Positions 1-7,347 of a stretch of 37,015 bases of DNA are shown here, in pieces. The stretch covers positions 1 through 37,015 of the forward strand of contig JAEWGX010000081.1 in assembly GCA_023388075.1 (NCBI GenBank), written 5' to 3'. The position numbers and the translations under genes are program-made. Source of the stretch: Pseudomonadota bacterium (GTDB lineage: Bacteria > Pseudomonadota > Gammaproteobacteria > Burkholderiales > Burkholderiaceae_E). The stretch's first letter is position 1. Every line of letters starts with the position of its first letter. The notes beneath the pieces are model-generated. The model was given only the letters and a program-made list of their open reading frames with translations, made no database searches and was not told the origin of the DNA.

Positions 1-688
1 AGGTCTGCAGCCGCCCGCGGCCGCGCAGGATGCGCTCGGCGGCGTCGATGCTTCGCGCCACGCTGTCGAGGTTGGGATTCACCGCCAGCGCCCGACGCCA
101 GTACAGGATCGCCATGTCCATGTCGTCGAGCCGGAAGTAGATGTGGCCGTAGCCGGCGAGCGACCCGAAGTGATCCGGTTCGAGCTCGAGCGCCCGCTGG
201 CAATCGTCCATCGCCCCCACCAGGTCGCCCACGAGGAACCGCGCGGTGGCCCGCTTGTTGTAGGCCTCCGCGAAGCCGGGCATGGTGTCCGCGACAATCG
301 TGAAGCTCTCGATGGCTTCGTTGATCTCGCGCCGCCCCATCTGCGCGACACCGGTGCGGAAGATCCGGTCGACCGCCGCCTGGCCTGATCGTCCCCACAG
401 CGTCCAGATCGCGTGCTCGGCGCGCTCGCGCACCTGCGCATCCGGATCCCTGAGCAGCGGGATGAGCCGGCGCGCGTCGCTGCGCTTGCCGGTGCGCTGG
501 AGCTGCTCGATGCGTCGCAACTGGCCTTCGCGCTGCGCCACCGTCGCCGGCGCGTGCGACAGGGCCGGCAACGTGCTGGCGGCATCGGCCCGCGCATCCA
601 CCGCGCCAGCCCCAAGCGCGGGGCTGCAGGGCAGGATGAGGGCGAGCGCCAACGCGGCGCTCGAGGCATGGCGGGATAGGAGGTCCAC
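1..688 (-). CDS. HEAT/TPR repeat protein, secreted or periplasmic, 3' end cut by window
   Basis: The frame reads from a GTG at 688 to the left edge, so the C-terminus is missing (about 229 residues seen). Residues 1-30 form a signal peptide: a short charged start, an Ala/Leu-rich core and small residues near an AGA site. A HEAT-like unit follows at about residues 50-90 (DARRLIPLLRDPDAQVRERA). At least two TPR-like units come next, including one with KRATARFLVGDLVGAMDDCQ and one with YFRLDDMDMAILYWRRALAV. An AGGA lies about 10 bases before the GTG. It sits 202 bp downstream of dctM on the same strand and may be its own unit. Repeat proteins of this kind act as protein-binding scaffolds; the partner cannot be told from the sequence. 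The start is inferred from the signal peptide, because the frame stays open further upstream. Confidence 0.8.
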   Translation of the reverse strand, partial: MDLLSRHASSAALALALILPCSPALGAGAVDARADAASTLPALSHAPATVAQREGQLRRIEQLQRTGKRSDARRLIPLLRDPDAQVRERAEHAIWTLWGRSGQAAVDRIFRTGVAQMGRREINEAIESFTIVADTMPGFAEAYNKRATARFLVGDLVGAMDDCQRALELEPDHFGSLAGYGHIYFRLDDMDMAILYWRRALAVNPNLDSVARSIDAAERILRGRGRLQT

Positions 689-890
689 GGCTGGCGTCCT
701 GTGCGAAGGTTTGTCTTCGCATCGGACACTACACCGGCGCGAGGCCGGGCAGGGCCGCGCGAGGCGCCCGGCGGCGGCGAAGCCGCGTTGCGTCGGGACG
801 CCTGCCAGCGGCGTCGGCAGCGGCGACGGGTACCATGTGGGCGAGCGCACGTTCCGGCCCGCGCGGCCGCGCCGTCGGATGACCCGAGCG

Positions 891-2216
891 TCAGCCGACC
901 AGCACCTTCACCAGCCAGAGGCTCAGCGCCGGGAAGGCGAGCAGCAGCCCGGTGCGGAGGAAGTCGGATGCGACGAACGGCATCACGCCGATGTAGGTGT
1001 CCCGGATCGGGATGTCGCGCGCCAGCCCGTTGATGACATAGACGTTGAGCCCCACCGGGGGCAGCAGCAGGCCGATCTCCACCACCATGAGGACCAGGAT
1101 GCCGAACCAGATGATCTTGTCGGTCTGGTCCAGGCCGAAGAGGTCCAGCGCCGCGACCGTCGGCAGGAAGATCGGCAGCGTGAGCAGGATCATGGAGATT
1201 TCGTCCATGACGCAGCCGAGGAAGACGTAGAAGAGCAGGATGCCGGCGACCACCGCGATCGGCGGCAGGCCGCTGTTCTCGACGACGCCGGCGAGCGCGG
1301 CAGGGAACTGCGAAAGCGCCAGGGCGGAGTTGAGCACATCCGCCCCGAGGAACAGCATGAAGATCATGCCGGAGGTCATCGCGGTGTCGTAGAAGCAGGC
1401 CTTGATGCCGGCGAGCTTCAGCTCTCCGCGCAGGATCGCGACGAGGAAGGTTGCGGCCGCGCCGACGGCGGCCGCCTCGGTCGGGGTGAACCACCCGGTG
1501 TAGATGCCGCCGAAGACGATCACGAAGACCACGACCACCGGCCAGACGTCGCGCATCGCCGCGAAGAGCTCGGCGTAGGTCCGCTTCTCGCTCGGCGGGC
1601 CCTCCTGCGGCCGCAGCCGGACGTAGATCGCGATCGCGATGCAGTAGCCGATCGTGGCGATGATCCCCGGGATGACGGCCGCGGCGAACATCTTCGCGAT
1701 GTTCTGCTCGGCCAGGATCGCGTAGAGCACCAGGATCACCGAAGGCGGAATCATGATGCCGAGCGTCCCGCCGGCGGCGAGCGTACCGGTGGAGAGACGA
1801 CCGGAATAGCGCATCGCCCGCATCTCGGGCAGCGCGACCTTGGCCATGGTGGCGGCGGTAGCCACCGAGGAGCCGCAGATGGAGCCGAATGCGGCGCAGG
1901 CCAGCACCGCAGCCATCGCGAGCCCTCCCTTCAGGTGCCCGATCAGCGCGTTGCCCGCCCTGAACAGGCTGCGGGAGAGGCCTCCCTGCGACGCGAAGGC
2001 GCCCATCAGCAGGAAGAGCGGGATCACCGTGAGGTCGTAGTTGGCGAGGCGGCCGTAGGCGAGGCCCTTGAGCGCATTGGCGAAGGACGGCCAGCCGGAA
2101 AGCGCGATGTAGCCGATCACGCCGGGCACCATCATCGCCATCGCGATCGGCACGCGGATCACCATCAGCGTCAGCATGCCGCCGAAGAGCAGCAGCGCGA
2201 TGGTCACGCCGCTCAA
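891..2216 (-). CDS. dctM: TRAP transporter large permease, DctM family
   Basis: This is the 12-helix channel subunit of a tripartite ATP-independent periplasmic transporter. It moves the solute delivered by DctP across the inner membrane using an ion gradient. The protein is hydrophobic throughout, about 441 residues, as usual for stand-alone DctM. Family marks include the N-terminal VRVPIAMAM region, the GSICGSSVATAATM segment and GTLGIMIPPSVILVLY. The stop of dctQ overlaps a TTG start as TTGA (2216), and a GGAG lies five bases before that TTG. A GTG nine bases later (2207) is the alternative, but its spacing to the GGAG is too long. It is the third gene of dctP-dctQ-dctM. The substrate is unknown; carboxylates are the commonest class. 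Confidence 0.93.
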   Translation of the reverse strand: MSGVTIALLLFGGMLTLMVIRVPIAMAMMVPGVIGYIALSGWPSFANALKGLAYGRLANYDLTVIPLFLLMGAFASQGGLSRSLFRAGNALIGHLKGGLAMAAVLACAAFGSICGSSVATAATMAKVALPEMRAMRYSGRLSTGTLAAGGTLGIMIPPSVILVLYAILAEQNIAKMFAAAVIPGIIATIGYCIAIAIYVRLRPQEGPPSEKRTYAELFAAMRDVWPVVVVFVIVFGGIYTGWFTPTEAAAVGAAATFLVAILRGELKLAGIKACFYDTAMTSGMIFMLFLGADVLNSALALSQFPAALAGVVENSGLPPIAVVAGILLFYVFLGCVMDEISMILLTLPIFLPTVAALDLFGLDQTDKIIWFGILVLMVVEIGLLLPPVGLNVYVINGLARDIPIRDTYIGVMPFVASDFLRTGLLLAFPALSLWLVKVLVG

Positions 2217-2710
2217 TGGAGCTCCTCGACGTCGCGCAGGCGATAGTGCCGGTGCGCGATGTACACCGCGCACAGCGAGGCGAGCGCGAAGGAGGGAACC
2301 ATCGCGGCATAGCCCCACCAGGTGGGCAGCTCCATCAGCATGCTGGTTTCGTTGTGGGAGTACGCGTCCATGGCGCCGACCGCGGTGCGCCATGCGATCA
2401 GCGCCATCATCACCGCGAGGACCACGGCGCCGAGCGCGTCGAGCCGCTTGCGCGTCTTGCGGCCGGCACGCAGGGTGAAGAAGTCCACCAGGATGTGGCC
2501 GTTGCGCATCTGGCACATCGGGAAGCAGGCCGCGATCGCGACCGCGCAACCCATCGAGACCAGCTCCCAGTCACCCATGATCGGGGTGCCGGTCAGGTTG
2601 CGCATGCCGATGCTGTAGAGCGACAGCAGGGTGAGCGCGGTGAGGAGCGCGCCGCCGGCGAGCGCGAAGCCGCGGGCGGCGAGGTCCAGGGCGCGCCCGA
2701 ACGCCGACAT
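2213..2710 (-). CDS. dctQ: TRAP transporter small permease, DctQ family
   Basis: This is the four-helix small membrane subunit that pairs with DctM and helps dock the DctP binding protein. The product is about 165 residues, with hydrophobic stretches near residues 20-40, 50-70, 90-110 and 130-150. It carries the family's RNLTGTPIMGDWELV segment after the first helix, and a QMRNGHILVDFF segment typical of DctQ. The chosen start is the ATG at 2710. An in-frame TTG at 2734 would add eight residues, and neither has a strong ribosome binding site. It lies 75 bp after dctP and overlaps dctM by four bases, so the three are almost certainly one transcript. Confidence 0.9.
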   Translation of the reverse strand: MSAFGRALDLAARGFALAGGALLTALTLLSLYSIGMRNLTGTPIMGDWELVSMGCAVAIAACFPMCQMRNGHILVDFFTLRAGRKTRKRLDALGAVVLAVMMALIAWRTAVGAMDAYSHNETSMLMELPTWWGYAAMVPSFALASLCAVYIAHRHYRLRDVEELH

Positions 2711-2785
2711 CCCGGCTGGCTGCGAGTCAGCCAAGGCGGGACCCGACCGCTCTCATCGTCGCGGGCCGCGCCGGCATCCGGGCGG

Positions 2786-3817
2786 CTATCGCTTGGTGTG
2801 CTTCTCGATCAGCGCCCGCGCGCCGTCGAGCAGCTCCTGCCCCTTGAAGCCCTTGCCGTCCATTTCCTTCACCCAGGCCTCGTCGATCTTGCTGGACGCC
2901 TTCTTGAACTGCTCGTAGTCGGCCTTGCCGAAGCGATGCACGGAGCTGTCGTCCACGGTCTTGCGCCCGCGGGCATCGTTGGCGTGCTGCACCTTGCCGA
3001 GCCAGCCGGAAGTCTCCAGGCCGCTGTTGTCGTCGATCACCTTCTTGAGGTCCGGCGGCAGCGACTCGTACTTCGCCTTGTTCATCGCCATGACGAACGT
3101 GCTGGTGTAGAGCCCGGGCAGGGCGGGGTCGAACTCGGAGTGGTACTTGGCGAGCTCGTTCACCTTGACCGAGGGCACCACCTCCCAGGGAATCACCGCG
3201 CCGTCGATCACGCCCTTGCTGAGCGCATCCGGAATGCCCGGCAGCGGCATGCCCACCGGCGTCGCGCCGAGCGAGGCGAGCAGCTTGGTGACCTGCCGCG
3301 TGGGGCCGCGCACCTTCAACCCGCGCAGGTCGCCGATCGACTTGATCTGCCTGTTGGCGGTGTGGAAGAGACCCGGACCGTGGACATGCAGCGCGATCAC
3401 GTGCACGTCCTTGAACTCGTCCTTGGCATAGGTCTGCACGTACTCCCAGTACGCCCGGGAAGTCGCTTCGCCGGTGGTCAGCATGAACGGAAGCTCGAAC
3501 ACCTCCACCCGCGGGAACCGGCCGGCCGTCGTGCCGGGCAGCGTCCAGATGATGTCCGCCACGCCATCCTTGGCCTGGTCGTAGAGCTGAGCCGGTGTGC
3601 CGCCGAGCTGCATCGCCGGATAGCGCTCGAACTTGATGCGCCCCTTGGACTGCTCCTCGACCCGCTTCATCCAGCCTTCGTGCATGTCCAGCCAGACGTA
3701 CGACTGGGGCGCCATGAAGGTGGAGAACTTGAGGACCACTTCCTGGGCCATCGCGCCGCTGGAAAGGGTCAACGCCAGCGCAGCAGATGCGCCGAGCGCC
3801 CATCGAGTGAATCCCAT
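2786..3817 (-). CDS. dctP: TRAP transporter substrate-binding protein, DctP family
   Basis: This is the periplasmic binding protein of the TRAP system. The ATG at 3817 is preceded by GGAG at six-base spacing and opens a clear signal peptide (TRWALGASAALALTLSSGAMAQ, in parts), with cleavage expected after AMA near residue 24. The mature part matches DctP, with LRGLKVRGP in the middle; the Arg of this motif normally binds the substrate carboxylate. It is followed by LPGIPDALSKGVIDG. The length of 343 residues is normal. The frame stays open upstream to 3904, but those residues do not look like a signal peptide. It is the first gene of the operon and diverges from mrpA across a 328-bp control region. 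The substrate is not identifiable. Confidence 0.92.
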   Translation of the reverse strand: MGFTRWALGASAALALTLSSGAMAQEVVLKFSTFMAPQSYVWLDMHEGWMKRVEEQSKGRIKFERYPAMQLGGTPAQLYDQAKDGVADIIWTLPGTTAGRFPRVEVFELPFMLTTGEATSRAYWEYVQTYAKDEFKDVHVIALHVHGPGLFHTANRQIKSIGDLRGLKVRGPTRQVTKLLASLGATPVGMPLPGIPDALSKGVIDGAVIPWEVVPSVKVNELAKYHSEFDPALPGLYTSTFVMAMNKAKYESLPPDLKKVIDDNSGLETSGWLGKVQHANDARGRKTVDDSSVHRFGKADYEQFKKASSKIDEAWVKEMDGKGFKGQELLDGARALIEKHTKR

Positions 3818-3980
3818 TGCCGTCTCCGTTGAAGTCATCGAGATGACGAAGATTACAACGGAACAGCGTCGGTGCCGGCGGCAATCCGTCGGCAGCAGGC
3901 TCATGCGGACTGCACATCAGGGTTTCCCCCGATCTCCAGCGCGCGCCTGGTAGGAACAGGCCGCGATGCAGCCGGAGTTC

Positions 3981-4000
3981 ATGTTCAGCTTCGTGAACAT
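3981..4000. promoter_or_regulatory. Inverted repeat, candidate enhancer (UAS) for the NtrC-type regulator
   Basis: Perfect 7-bp arms ATGTTCA and TGAACAT are separated by six bases (GCTTCG). The centre is about 129 bp upstream of the expected sigma-54 start at about 4120. That is the usual distance for enhancers bound by NtrC-family dimers. The regulator is probably the one encoded at 11913-13226. The repeat could also be an operator for the divergent dctPQM genes. The symmetry is seen directly; the binding partner is inferred. Confidence 0.5.
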
Positions 4001-4024
4001 CGACGGCCCGGATGTCACGCAACC

Positions 4025-4041
4025 GCGACCGTGTCGGTCGC
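4025..4041. promoter_or_regulatory. Second inverted repeat upstream of the sigma-54 promoter
   Basis: Perfect 7-bp arms GCGACCG and CGGTCGC flank a 3-base centre (TGT). It is centred about 87 bp upstream of the expected start and about 42.5 bp from the first repeat, close to four helical turns, so both would face the same side of the DNA. The arms do not share the sequence of the first repeat, so one regulator binding both is not shown. It could also be chance in GC-rich DNA. Confidence 0.35.
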
Positions 4042-4051
4042 CGTTCGTACG

Positions 4052-4064
4052 CAACTCATTGGTT
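4052..4064. promoter_or_regulatory. Candidate IHF site
   Basis: CAACTCATTGGTT matches the reverse of the IHF consensus WATCAANNNNTTR at all fixed positions but one (G for A). It lies about 60 bp upstream of the expected start, between the inverted repeats and the -24 element. That is where IHF bends DNA at sigma-54 promoters so that the activator can reach the polymerase. One-mismatch IHF sites occur by chance, so position is the main support. Confidence 0.45.
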
Positions 4065-4093
4065 CACCGGAGAGCGTCGGCGACAACGGCAAG

Positions 4094-4109
4094 TGGCACG
4101 GTGGTTGCA
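4094..4109 (+). promoter_or_regulatory. Sigma-54 (-24/-12) promoter of the mrp operon
   Basis: TGGCACG-GTGG-TTGCA fits the RpoN consensus TGGCACG-N4-TTGCW at every fixed base, with the canonical GG-N10-GC spacing. Transcription should start at about 4120, leaving a leader of about 26 bases before the mrpA ATG at 4146. Sigma-54 promoters need an AAA+ activator, and one with the GAFTGA sigma-54 contact motif is encoded at the end of the same gene run (11913-13226). Confidence 0.85.
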
Positions 4110-4145
4110 AGCAGGTCCAGGAGAGCCGATCACCGACACCAACCG

Positions 4146-6488
4146 ATGCCTGCTGTACTGCTTGTTGCCGCGACCGCAGCGGCCATGCTCCTCACCTCAC
4201 TGGCCGCGCGACACGACCGGGCCTCGCTTGCATGCCTGCTGCCCGCGGCGCTCTTCGTCGCAGCCGCGGCCGCGCTGCCACCGGTGATGGCTGGCGGCGC
4301 CGTCAGCTGGGGGATGCCATGGATTCCAAGCCTCGGTATCGAGCTTGCCTTCCGGATCGACGGCCTCTCGCTGCTGTTCGCGCTTCTGATCACCGGCATC
4401 GGCACCGGCATCTTCCTCTACGCGGCCCATTACCTGCGCGATGACGGCGACCTTCCCCGGTTCCTCGCGTTCCTCACCCTGTTCATGGTGGCGATGCTCG
4501 GCGCGGTGCTCGCGGACGACCTGGTGGCAATGCTCGTCTTTTGGGAGGTGACCAGCTTCGCGTCCTTCCTGCTGATCGGCTACCGGCCCGAGCAGGCGCA
4601 GGCACGGCGCGCCGCGCAGCAGGGCCTGCTGGTCACCGTGGGCGGGGGTCTGGCGCTCCTGGCCGGGATCATGCTGATCGGCGAGGCGGCCGGCACCTAC
4701 CGCATCAGCGCCATCACGGCGCAGGCCGGGGCGCTGGCAACCGATCCTCTTGCGCCGCTGATCATCACCCTGGTGGCCATCGGCGCGTTCGCCAAGTCGG
4801 CGCAGTCGCCGCTTCACTTCTGGCTTCCCAACGCCATGGTCGCGCCCACGCCGGTCTCGGCCTTCCTCCATTCGGCGACCATGGTGAAGCTCGGTGTCTA
4901 CCTGCTGGCGCGACTTAACCCGGCCCTCGGCGCGCATGGCTCCTGGACGGCCCTGCTGGTGGCCGCGGGCCTTGCGACGATGCTCACCGGCACCGTGCTC
5001 GCGCTTCGCGAGAAGGATCTCAAACGCGTGCTCGCCTACTCCACGGTGGTCTCGCTGGGCACCCTGGTGACCTTGATCGGGCTGCCTGCGGAGGTCGCCG
5101 CCTCGGCGATCGTGACGTTCCTCCTGGTGCATGCCCTGTACAAGGCCTGTCTCTTCATGGTCGCCGGCATCATCGATCACGAAGCCGGCACCCGCGACGC
5201 ATCCGCCCTTGGTGGCCTCGCGCGGTCGATGCCACTGACCGCCACCGTGGCGGTGCTGGCCGGCCTGTCGATGGCAGGGCTCCCGCCGTTCGTGGGCTTC
5301 GTGGGCAAGGAGATGATCTACCAGGCGGGATTGACCGCCTCGTCGCCGTGGATCGCGGTCGGCACCGCCCTGCTCGCCAACGCCTGCATGGTGGTGGTGG
5401 CCGGCGTCGTGACGGTGCGATGCTTCTTCGGCAGGCCGACGCCGACCGGCTCGCCCGGCGACGCACAGCGCCGGCCCACGGATCCTGCCTGGGGCATGCT
5501 GGCTGCCCCTGCCGCGCTAGCCGTCCTGGGGCTCGTTTTCGGCGTCCATCCGGCGCTCGCTCATCGCCTGCTCGGGCCCGCGGCGAGCGCCGTGGCCGGC
5601 CACCCGGTGGAGCCTGCGCTCGCGCTCTGGCATGGTTTCACGCCCATCCTCTGGCTCAGCGTCGCGACGTTCGTGCTCGGCGTGCTGCTGCTGTGGCACT
5701 GGCGCCCGATGCGCAGCTTCCTGGCCAGCCGCCCCGAGCTGGATCGCTGGGGACCGGATGCCGCGTATGACCGCCTGATGGCCGACATCCAGAAGTTCTC
5801 CGCCTGGCAGACACGGCTGATCCAGGGAGGAAGCCTGCGCCGCTACCTCCGGGTGGTGTTCGCCGTCATCGGCCTCTCGCTGCTCGGCACGCTTGCCCTG
5901 CACGACGGTTTCGCGATGCCGCCACTTGACACGGATGGGGTGGCGCGCGCCCTCGTGCTGTTCGCGCTGCTCGCGCTGGCCACAGGGGCGGTCATACGCT
6001 CGACCTCCTTCACGGCGGGAATCGCGGCCGCCGGCATGGTTGGCTTCGGCGTCGCCCTGGTGTTCCTCTTCCACGGTGCTCCGGACCTGGCATTCACCCA
6101 GTTCGCGGTGGAGGCCCTCGCGGTGGTGCTGCTGCTCGCGGTGATCGGGCGCATGCCGTTTCGCGAGCGGGACCAGCGTGATGCCGACGAGCGGCGGCGT
6201 GATGCCATGACCGCCGCGCTCCTGGGAGTCTCGGCCACCGCGGTCCTACTCGCGGTCGTCGCCACGCCGTTCGACGCCCGACTGTCCGACTACTTCCGGG
6301 AGGCCAGCGTGCCCGAGGCGCATGGTCGCAACCTGGTCAACGTGATCATCGTGGACTTCCGGGCGCTGGACACCCTCGGCGAGATCGCCGTGCTCGCGCT
6401 GGCCGCCTTGTCGGCGACCGCGCTGATTGCCAGCGTGACCGCTTCCCGCAGGAGCGCCGCTCGTCGTACCGCTAAGGAAAACGCATGA
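4146..6488 (+). CDS. mrpA: Na+/H+ antiporter subunit MrpA
   Basis: This is the largest subunit of the multi-gene Mrp antiporter, related to NuoL of complex I; the complex exchanges cytoplasmic Na+ for external H+. The product is about 780 residues and very hydrophobic. The NuoL-like core holds the expected charged residues: Glu134 in LVFWEVTS, Lys217 in AFAKSAQSPLHFWLP and Lys248 in TMVKLGVYLL. The C-terminal part carries the DUF4040-like segment (HGAPDLAFTQFAVEAL) and a final MrpB-like piece (NVIIVDFRALDTLGEI). The ATG is chosen because the family begins directly with a helix. The nearest GGAGAG (4120-4125) is about 20 bases away, so initiation may be unusual. It is the first gene of the operon, directly below the sigma-54 promoter, and overlaps mrpB by four bases. 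Confidence 0.95.
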   Translation: MPAVLLVAATAAAMLLTSLAARHDRASLACLLPAALFVAAAAALPPVMAGGAVSWGMPWIPSLGIELAFRIDGLSLLFALLITGIGTGIFLYAAHYLRDDGDLPRFLAFLTLFMVAMLGAVLADDLVAMLVFWEVTSFASFLLIGYRPEQAQARRAAQQGLLVTVGGGLALLAGIMLIGEAAGTYRISAITAQAGALATDPLAPLIITLVAIGAFAKSAQSPLHFWLPNAMVAPTPVSAFLHSATMVKLGVYLLARLNPALGAHGSWTALLVAAGLATMLTGTVLALREKDLKRVLAYSTVVSLGTLVTLIGLPAEVAASAIVTFLLVHALYKACLFMVAGIIDHEAGTRDASALGGLARSMPLTATVAVLAGLSMAGLPPFVGFVGKEMIYQAGLTASSPWIAVGTALLANACMVVVAGVVTVRCFFGRPTPTGSPGDAQRRPTDPAWGMLAAPAALAVLGLVFGVHPALAHRLLGPAASAVAGHPVEPALALWHGFTPILWLSVATFVLGVLLLWHWRPMRSFLASRPELDRWGPDAAYDRLMADIQKFSAWQTRLIQGGSLRRYLRVVFAVIGLSLLGTLALHDGFAMPPLDTDGVARALVLFALLALATGAVIRSTSFTAGIAAAGMVGFGVALVFLFHGAPDLAFTQFAVEALAVVLLLAVIGRMPFRERDQRDADERRRDAMTAALLGVSATAVLLAVVATPFDARLSDYFREASVPEAHGRNLVNVIIVDFRALDTLGEIAVLALAALSATALIASVTASRRSAARRTAKENA

Positions 6489-6901
6489 ACTCGCTCATCC
6501 TCTTCTTCAGCGGACGCATCCTGCTGCCGCTTTCGATCGCTCTCTCGCTGTGGCTGCTCTGGCGTGGCCACAACGCACCCGGTGGCGGCTTCATCGGGGG
6601 CCTGGTGGCAGCAGCGGGCATCGCGGTGCACGCCCTCGCGCGCGGCCCCGGCGTCGTCGGGGCCATCCTGAGGCTGCGACCCACCACGATCGCCGCGGTC
6701 GGCGTGCTGCTGGCACTGGCCTCCTCGCTCCCGGGGTTTGTCGGAGGCGCGCCGCTGCTCACGCATCAGTGGTGGATCAGCGAAGGCGGCTTCGCGCTCG
6801 GCACGACTCTGCTCTTCGACTCAGGCGTGTACCTGGCGGTGGCCGGCTCCGTCCTCACGTTCCTCGTTCCCTACCTGGACGAGCGGAGATTTCCGGAATG
6901 A
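6485..6901 (+). CDS. mrpB: Na+/H+ antiporter subunit MrpB
   Basis: This is a small membrane subunit of the Mrp complex (MnhB family), 138 residues with four predicted helices. The signature NAPGGGFIGGLV after the first helix is typical, as is the later WWISEGGFALGTTLLFDSGVYLAVAG. The ATG overlaps the mrpA stop as ATGA. The stop in turn overlaps the ATG of an 18-codon mini-ORF leading to mrpC, so translation through the junction may be coupled. Confidence 0.94.
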   Translation: MNSLILFFSGRILLPLSIALSLWLLWRGHNAPGGGFIGGLVAAAGIAVHALARGPGVVGAILRLRPTTIAAVGVLLALASSLPGFVGGAPLLTHQWWISEGGFALGTTLLFDSGVYLAVAGSVLTFLVPYLDERRFPE

Positions 6902-6954
6902 GCGCTGGAGTCCATCCCCTTGGCCACCAGGCCCGCCGCCACGAACTCGATTGA
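6898..6954 (+). other. 18-codon mini-ORF between mrpB and mrpC
   Basis: An ATG overlapping the mrpB stop (ATGA) opens 18 codons (MSAGVHPLGHQARRHELD) ending in TGA 15 bases before mrpC. The peptide has no hydrophobic segment. It may only hand terminating ribosomes on to mrpC, which has just a weak GAGG upstream, or it may be chance. A similar arrangement stands between ugpA and ugpE. Confidence 0.3.
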
Positions 6955-6969
6955 GGCCTTGAACACCGA

Positions 6970-7347
6970 ATGGAACTTCTCTTCATCCTGGCCTTCGGCC
7001 TGATGGTCGGCGCCGCGGCCTACCTGCTCATGTCGCGCAACCTGCTGCGCATGCTGCTCGGACTGCTGGTGCTCAGCAATGCCGCGAACCTGTCCATCTT
7101 CATCAACGGCCGGATGGGCAGCGGGCAGCCTCCGATCGTGCCGGCGGGCGAAACCTTCCTCGCCGCGGGCGCGAACCCGCTGCCGCAAGCGCTCATCCTC
7201 ACGGCGATCGTCATCTCGTTCGCCCTGGTGGTGTACACCATGGTGCTGTTCCACCATGCCAACCGGCGCCTCGGCACCATGGATCCGGAGGCGATGCGGT
7301 CCGCCGAGCCGGAGGTGGGCGAACCGGATCGAAAGGAGGCGCGGTGA
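6970..7347 (+). CDS. mrpC: Na+/H+ antiporter subunit MrpC
   Basis: This NuoK-like subunit of the Mrp complex has 125 residues and three helices. The family pattern is clear: LLMSRNLLRMLLGLLVLSNAANL in the middle helices, followed by DPLPQALILTAIVI-like residues (here NPLPQALILTAIVIS), then a final helix. The charged tail is soluble. The start ATG lies 68 bases after mrpB, the widest gap in this operon. The stop overlaps the start region of mrpD. Confidence 0.94.
   Translation: MELLFILAFGLMVGAAAYLLMSRNLLRMLLGLLVLSNAANLSIFINGRMGSGQPPIVPAGETFLAAGANPLPQALILTAIVISFALVVYTMVLFHHANRRLGTMDPEAMRSAEPEVGEPDRKEAR

Noticed and set aside
282..2246. A 654-codon open frame on the plus strand opposite dctM and dctQ
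   Set aside because: It is rich in Arg, Asp, His and Gln with no domain, and lies opposite clear TRAP permease genes. Long antisense frames are expected in DNA this GC-rich.
3860..3910. A possible sigma-54 promoter facing dctP (minus strand, around the TTGCC near 3890)
   Set aside because: The GG of the -24 element is absent and the spacing to GC is wrong.
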